Of a stretch of DNA of 64,000 nt, positions 59,431 to 64,000 are shown piece after piece. Within the stretch, counting starts at the first letter, position 1. Every line of letters begins with the position of its first letter. The DNA is from Voacanga thouarsii. Lineage: Eukaryota > Streptophyta > Magnoliopsida > Gentianales > Apocynaceae. The stretch spans positions 1,865,001 through 1,929,000 of the forward strand of contig JANUWF010001481.1 in the NCBI GenBank assembly GCA_026120185.1, read 5' to 3'. Under the pieces are notes generated by a model. It searched no databases. It had not been told where the DNA came from and worked only from the letters and a program-made list of their open reading frames with translations. Both the position numbers and the translations under genes were made by a program.

Positions 59431-60541
59431 TATTTTTGAATATTTTGTCTGAAAAATAATAGTAAAGGATTTTAGGATTAAATAAGATCATTAATTAATT
59501 TAATTAATGTATTTAATTCTATTATTTAAACACTTAGGATTAAAAATAGAAAATCATGAAAACGTTTATAGTTTTCTAGCATGCTAATTATTTTAAGTCC
59601 TATGTGCACATTTTCTCAAAGACTAAAGTCTTTGAAAATTTTTATTTGACAAGGAAAAATATTTTTCTTTAATAAAATGGTTATTTTAACTTAAATAAAA
59701 ACTAATCCTTGGTTATTTTCTTAAAGGTTTTTTATCCCTGACATAGAAAATATTTTGGATTTAGAAATTTTTGAAAGTTAAAATGGAAAGCCATTTTAAT
59801 TCATTTTAGCAAAGCAAATTTTATTTTTGTCAAATAAAACCTTGAGATCAAAATCTCTAGGAATTTTAAATGGAAATTTTTTGAAATTATTAAGTTTTTA
59901 ACTTAAATAAAATCAATCCATGAGGGAAAATTTCTCAAATGATATAAACCTTGACATAGAAATTTTTATGGGTTTAGATATTTTATTTTAAGTTAAAATA
60001 GAACTTAATTAAATTTTTTCAAATGATATTTTTATAAGAAAATCCTTATTTAAAAACTAAGTAGGAAACAGGTTCCAATAGCCCCACGGCTTCCATAACC
60101 ATCCTCATTAGAAATCGTGGGTCTTCTCGCACCACCCTATGAGTGAAGCCATATAGAATGGAGATACCACAAGGATCTAGAACTAATGGAAGGATGTAAT
60201 TAATAACTCAGGACACGTACTATGATCGGCCAGCCCACATTGGAGGTTATAATGCAAAGTATGTCCATAGAAAATAAGAAGAAATAGCCATCCCCTCGAT
60301 GGAGTTATCTTTTAGATCATTACCTAAAAGGAAAATTAATTTGTGATGGTTAAAACACTTAGCTTAAATAACTATTAATCTTTCCAAGAAGATATGTCAG
60401 TTTACCTAAGAGCCAAATTAATCATGTTAAAGACAATATTAATGGGGTTAGCTATTGTCAGTTTAATATAAGGATAAAGTGCATAAAATTATTTTATTTT
60501 ACAATACTGAGAATTACTTTTGTTTTTCTAAAATTTCAAAA
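59431..60541 (+). other. Cop2 5' leader (truncated)
   Basis: AT-rich non-coding DNA. 59725-60541 is the inverted homologue of 56698-57538. 59431-59725 has no match in the window. It contains a conserved block around 60085-60260 (GCCCCACGGC, CTCATTAGAAATCGTGGG). Confidence 0.65.
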
Positions 60542-61300
60542 ATGGTTGGTGGAGGTTCTTTCAGTCCCTTAGCCGTTATTCTCCGTGAGAATAAGCTAAC
60601 GAGTCCAAACTATATGGATTGGAAAAGGAACCTGAACATAATACTCAAAGCTGAGAGTATAAGTATGTCCTTTACGAGACTTGCCTAGTAATCGTGGAAA
60701 GTTCTACCGCTGAGGAGCGAGAGGCTGAAAAGGCATGGACGAAGGCTGACAAGATGGCCTGATGTTATATGTGAACCTCCATGTTAAATGTACTCTAATC
60801 TAAATATGAGCACATGGCAAATGCATATGACATAAGCATATTACTAGCCACGGTGTTTATGGATAAGAGTTGGCCCACAAGCCAAGAGGGCTGAGGGAGC
60901 ATCATTTAGAGAGTATATACTCAAGATGATTGCTGCTTTCGAGAAAACAAAAGTCTTGGGGGCTATCATTGACCCCGAGAGCCAAGTGGACATGGTTCTC
61001 GAATATGAATAAGTTAAACATAAGTTTAACAGAGTTGATAAAGGAGCTCCAGGTGGTAGAGAAGGTCATGAAGGCACAAGCTAAGACTATGATGGCTTCT
61101 TCTTCAAAAACTGGGCCCAAGTCTAGAAGGTTCAAGAAGAAGAAGGGAAATGCAGTGCACCAAGCCAATTCTCATCCCAAAGACAAACTTAAGGGCAAAT
61201 GCTTCAATGTGGGAAGAAGGGCCACTGGAAAAAGGAGTGTCCAGATCATTAGGCCAAGAAAAACCCTACAGGTAATTTGTTTATCTAGAGTCTATATCAA
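60542..61300 (+). pseudogene. Cop2 gag
   Basis: Start MVGGGSFSPLAVILRENKLT, then PNYMDWKRNLNIILKAES at 60542-60688. Next come broken frames with an ANAYDISI-like block, AFEKTKVLGA-like sequence, LNISLTELIKELQVVEKVMK (61010-61070) and a knuckle whose halves lie in two frames: KGKCFNVG, then KKGHWKKECPDH about 61208-61250. Nucleocapsid and capsid of a Copia element; inactive. Confidence 0.75.
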
Positions 61301-61645
61301 TGGTTAGATCAATATCCACTTAGATTGTTGATTCATTAGCCACTGATCATATCTGTAACTCCTTGTAGGGGTTTAGGAAGATTAGAAGACTCCAGAACAT
61401 AAGTTTGGGCCCTTGCTGTGGGAGAACTGGAACTTACTTTTAATTGTAATAGGATAGTTATTTTGAAGGATATTTTATTTGTTCGTAGTTTTAGACAGAA
61501 TTTGGTTTCAGTTGCAAAACTTATAAATCAAGGATATTCTATTTCTTTCAATTCTGGTATTACTATTAGTAAAAATGGAGAAGTTATATGTACTGAGCAC
61601 ATGTATGAAAATCTATTCTTAATAATCCTATTAATAATCAATTAA
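61301..61645 (+). pseudogene. Cop2 protease
   Basis: STWIVDSLATDHICNSL near 61315-61365: the D-S-G-A motif reads D-S-L-A. 61418-61645 gives GELELTFNCNRIVILKDILF and QNLVSVAKLINQGYSISFN, the usual second half of Copia protease (LKDVLYVP...NLISVSKL). Stops separate the two halves. Confidence 0.78.
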
Positions 61646-62530
61646 ATAATGCTCAATTAAAACCTTTAAATAAGAAGTGAAAGACCAATGTCAATGACTC
61701 ATATCTTTAGCATATAAGGTTAGGTTATATTAACTCAACCAGGATTTAGAGGTTAATCTATAATAGGCCTTTAGACTCATTGAGATAGGAAAGTTGGCCT
61801 TAGTATGAATCATATCTTATGGGAAAAATGACTAAAAGGTCATTTACCCAAAAAGAAGAAAGAGCCAAAGAAGTATTGAGTCTTGTTCACACTTTATCTA
61901 AACCAGCAAGAGTGTAGTTTGAGTACTTCAGCACTTTCACATATGATTGTACAAGGTATGGTTATGTTTATCTAATGAGATGCAAGTCTGACTCTTTTGA
62001 CAAATTCAAAGAGTTTAAGATTGAAGTGGAGCGTCGACAGGAATCAAGACCTTACAATCGGATCGTGGTGGAGAATACCTCCTTATTAAATTCAAGGACT
62101 ACATAGTACATCATAGGATAGTATCCCAACTCTCTGCGCCAAGGACATCCCAATAGAATGGAGTAGTTGAGAGAAGGAATAGAACATTGATGGAAATGGT
62201 CCGAAGCAGATACCGCATGCTACTCTTCTAGTGTCTTTTTGGGGATATGCCCTAGAAATAGCGGCATATATTCTCAACTTGGTGCCTTCCAAGTCAGTAC
62301 CTGTGATTCCTTATGAGATGTGGACTGGGTGTAAGCCAAGTCTAAATCATCTCAAGATATGGGATTGTCCTGCTTATGTACTAATCAAGAGAGACAAGTT
62401 AGAACTAAGATTAGAATTATGCTAGTATGTCGGGTATCTAAAAGGTACAAAGGGTGGTTACTTTTATCATCCCAATGAGCAAAAAATACTTGTGAGTACT
62501 AATACTAGATGCTTGGAGGATGAACAAAGT
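61646..62530 (+). pseudogene. Cop2 integrase
   Basis: Broken frames: an RLGYINSTRI-like zinc region (61715), FEYFSTFTYDCTRYGYVYLM (first Asp region), a GERRNRTLMEM-like Glu block at 62170, and the C-terminal ORF 62231-62425 with MWTGCKPSLNHLKIWDCPAY and VLIKRDKLE, continuing to YLKGTKGGYFYHPNEQ. Same order and wording as Cop1. Confidence 0.75.
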
Positions 62531-62817
62531 ACATCCACTAAAGGTTCAACAAGGTTAGAATTTGAAGAGAAGTTATCTTCTAAATCAACATCTCCTAACT
62601 CGATTATAGAACAAGAAGAGGTATAGCCTCAGGAACTTGTACAAATGGAGCCTCGTCAAAGTGGGGGGATATCTAGATTCCAGAAAAATGGATTGGAGAG
62701 GTTTTTAACCTAGTCTCTGACCATCAGGAACAAGATCCCATTAGATACGAGGAGGCTATAGCTAATGCTAACATAGACCTATGGCATGAAGCAATGAAAG
62801 TCGAGATTAAGTCTATG
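62531..62817 (+). pseudogene. Cop2 linker and start of RT
   Basis: Follows integrase: TRLEFEEKLSSKSTS, then YEEAIANANIDLWHEAMKVE, the usual Copia RT entry (A..EAMKxExxSM). It is cut at 62817 by the solo LTR and resumes at 63823. Confidence 0.78.
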
Positions 62818-62856
62818 CGATGAGACTCCACTTCATTATATAGAGGACAAGGGCCA

Positions 62857-63168
62857 ATGACAAGAGCGAGGACTAAGAAGCTTCAAGATGATTTTCAATT
62901 GATCATCAAACCATGCTTGAGGATGAAAGAGGATTGGAAGGTTGAGAAAGCTAGCCAAGAGTTCGTGTTGAAGGCCATCCGCGAAGGACCCAAACAAGAA
63001 CTCAAATCGGTAGCAAAAAAGGGACAAAACTTGACAAGGGAGGCTTCCCAGAGGACAGCCGGCACCGGCTCCATGCAGCCAAACCGGCGCCGGCTCCATT
63101 CTGTCCAAACAACACCTCAAGTAAACATGAACCGGCTGAAGACAGAGCCAAACCGGTACCAATTGTGA
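62857..63168 (+). pseudogene. LTR-borne MTRAR tail ORF
   Basis: 103 aa starting MTRARTKKLQDDFQLIIKPC, charged, ending in the CpG-rich islet region. Many plant Gypsy elements have a GPMTRARxK stretch near the end of pol or start of the 3' LTR. No catalytic motif. Probably the last part of a polyprotein frame carried by the LTR rather than a gene of its own. Confidence 0.45.
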
Positions 63169-63326
63169 TGGTCCAATCCAACGCCAGCTTCCCCCTGGGC
63201 ACCGACTCTGCTCCGCATTTTTAATGCTTTTCTCTAGTTTTCTTCACCTTTAATTTCTTGTAAAGACTTATTATGACCCAAAATTGTAATTAAACCTCAG
63301 GGTTTACCTAGCTAGGGTTAGGATAG

Positions 63327-63335
63327 TATAAATAG
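63327..63335 (+). promoter_or_regulatory. TATA box of the solo Gypsy LTR
   Basis: TATAAATAG in an otherwise mixed context, about 490 bp before the LTR end; fits the promoter of an LTR on the plus strand. Confidence 0.6.
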
Positions 63336-63822
63336 CACCGTTAGTGATTTGACAAGACAATTCACTTCACTTTAATTCAAATTTGAGAGAGAATCTTGAG
63401 AGGTCCTAGCCTTCCTGTTCATCTTGTTCAAGACCAAGCTTAAAGGTTAGTCCTCCTTTTGTAAGAGTCTATAAATGTTTTGGATAATTCAATGTTATTT
63501 TTCTTTGAATGGGTCTTAGTTGCTTTATTCTTCTAAGGTTTGTTTGAAATTCAATATTTGGGTGCCTATTTTCTATATTCTATTTGTTCTTATTTGCCTT
63601 TGTTGCTTCAAGGATATTAGGGTGAGATTATAGTAGAACTTCTACTCATATTGAGGGTCTTTAAGGCTTTGTTCTTCAAGGGTTTGAAAGAGTGTAGATA
63701 GTTAGGTTATTTCTCTCCTATTGTCACAGAAAAGTCCCTGTTTTAGCTCCCTTTGTTTGAACTGAACACATAGCCACCAAAAACACCAAAATACCAAGAA
63801 AAGCCATAAAGAATTCGTATGA

Positions 63823-64000
63823 CTATGTACTTCAATCAGTTTTAGGATCTTATAGTTTCACCTGAATGGATAAAACCTATTAGGTGCAAGTGGGTGTACA
63901 AGAGGAAGAGGGGAGTGGATGGGAAGATGGAAATCTTCAAAGCTATGCATGTGGGTAAAGGGTATACTCAAAAAGAAGGGATCGACTATGAGAAAACCTT
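63823..64000 (+). pseudogene. Cop2 reverse transcriptase, continuing past the window
   Basis: After the solo LTR: PEWIKPIRCKWVYKRKRGVD, GKMEIFKAMHVGKGYTQKEG and IDYEKT. These are the Copia RT entry blocks (KWVYKRK, KARLVAKGYTQ.EGIDYEETF). KARLVAK is changed to KAMHVGK. The frame is open to the edge of the window. Confidence 0.82.

Larger units (their letters stand above)
62818..63822 (+). repeat. Solo Gypsy LTR (about 1005 bp) in Cop2
   Basis: Flanked by CTATG at 62813-62817 and 63823-63827, and the Cop2 RT reads across if this segment is skipped. Inside, plus strand: a GPMTRARTKKLQDDF frame typical of the C-terminal end of some Gypsy polyproteins or LTR-encoded tails, a CpG-rich islet (63055-63210) and a TATA box at 63327-63335. 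No pol or primer site. The ends (CGATGAG...CGTATGA) are not TG...CA. A 2-bp shift gives a TG start and a GTCTA/GACTA duplication, so the exact ends are uncertain. Confidence 0.65.
59431..64000 (+). mobile_element. Cop2: Copia of the Cop1 family, plus strand, partial
   Basis: Leader (about 59431-60541), gag, protease, integrase and the start of RT; the right end is beyond the window. No 5' LTR or primer site. Wording matches Cop1 throughout but with many differences, so it is an independent old copy and not a fresh inverted duplicate. A solo Gypsy LTR is at 62818-63822. Confidence 0.8.

Noticed and set aside
56698..60541. A recent perfect palindrome between Cop1 and Cop2
   Set aside because: The arms differ at many sites and carry different stops, so they are independent old copies.

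Overview
The window is a plant nuclear genome segment made almost entirely of nested retrotransposons. I see no host gene, functional tRNA or rRNA gene, or CRISPR array. The evidence for a plant is the set of element families: a chromovirus Ty3/Gypsy of Tekay/Del type, an Athila-like Gypsy with a tRNA-Asp primer site, SIRE/Maximus-type Copia with an extra 3' ORF, Tork/Angela-like Copia, and a plant RTE LINE ending in TTG repeats. The species cannot be named. Sequence is AT-rich and nearly every ORF is broken. Short names used below: Tk1, Tk2 (Gypsy), SR1, SR2 (SIRE-like Copia), Cop1, Cop2 (Copia), Ath1 (Athila-like).

Layout, left. Tk2 is a minus-strand Gypsy of which only the leader (1-547 and 14724-15300) and the 5' LTR (15301-19766) are in view. 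A complete Tk1 (548-14723, minus, LTRs of about 4.4 kb) sits in the Tk2 leader, splitting an acidic leader ORF. An RTE LINE 3' end sits in the Tk2 LTR. A plus-strand Gypsy gag remnant (19819-20511) lies to its right.

Layout, middle. SR1 (20512-36503, minus) interrupts that gag remnant. Its own coding region is broken by three solo LTRs, each with a perfect 5-bp target duplication: 25421-27161, 28595-32918 (Tk1 family, opposite orientation) and 34615-36299. Its gag is cut at 36504 by Cop1.

Layout, right. Cop1 (36504-57538, minus) holds Ath1 (39065-51506, plus) and a solo LTR of its own family (52724-54603). Ath1 has two LTRs, gag and a second ORF but no pol, and contains a solo LTR of the Tk2 family (46181-50060). 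From 57539 comes the 5' end of a plus-strand SIRE-like element (SR2). It runs at about 59430 into Cop2, a plus-strand relative of Cop1, so Cop1 and Cop2 are in inverted orientation around SR2. Cop2 carries a 1-kb solo Gypsy LTR (62818-63822) and leaves the window in its reverse transcriptase.

The genes do not form a host pathway. Each element carries, or once carried, gag (particle protein), protease, reverse transcriptase, RNase H and integrase. Points beyond routine annotation: the pol-less Ath1; a related plant-specific ORF in both Ath1 (Gypsy) and SR1 (Copia); a tRNA-like segment and a conserved bulged hairpin in all three Tk1-type LTRs; SUMO-interaction-like motifs in the Tk1 leader ORF; CpG-rich islets and a tandem array with inverted arms in several LTRs; and six solo LTRs against two elements with both LTRs.
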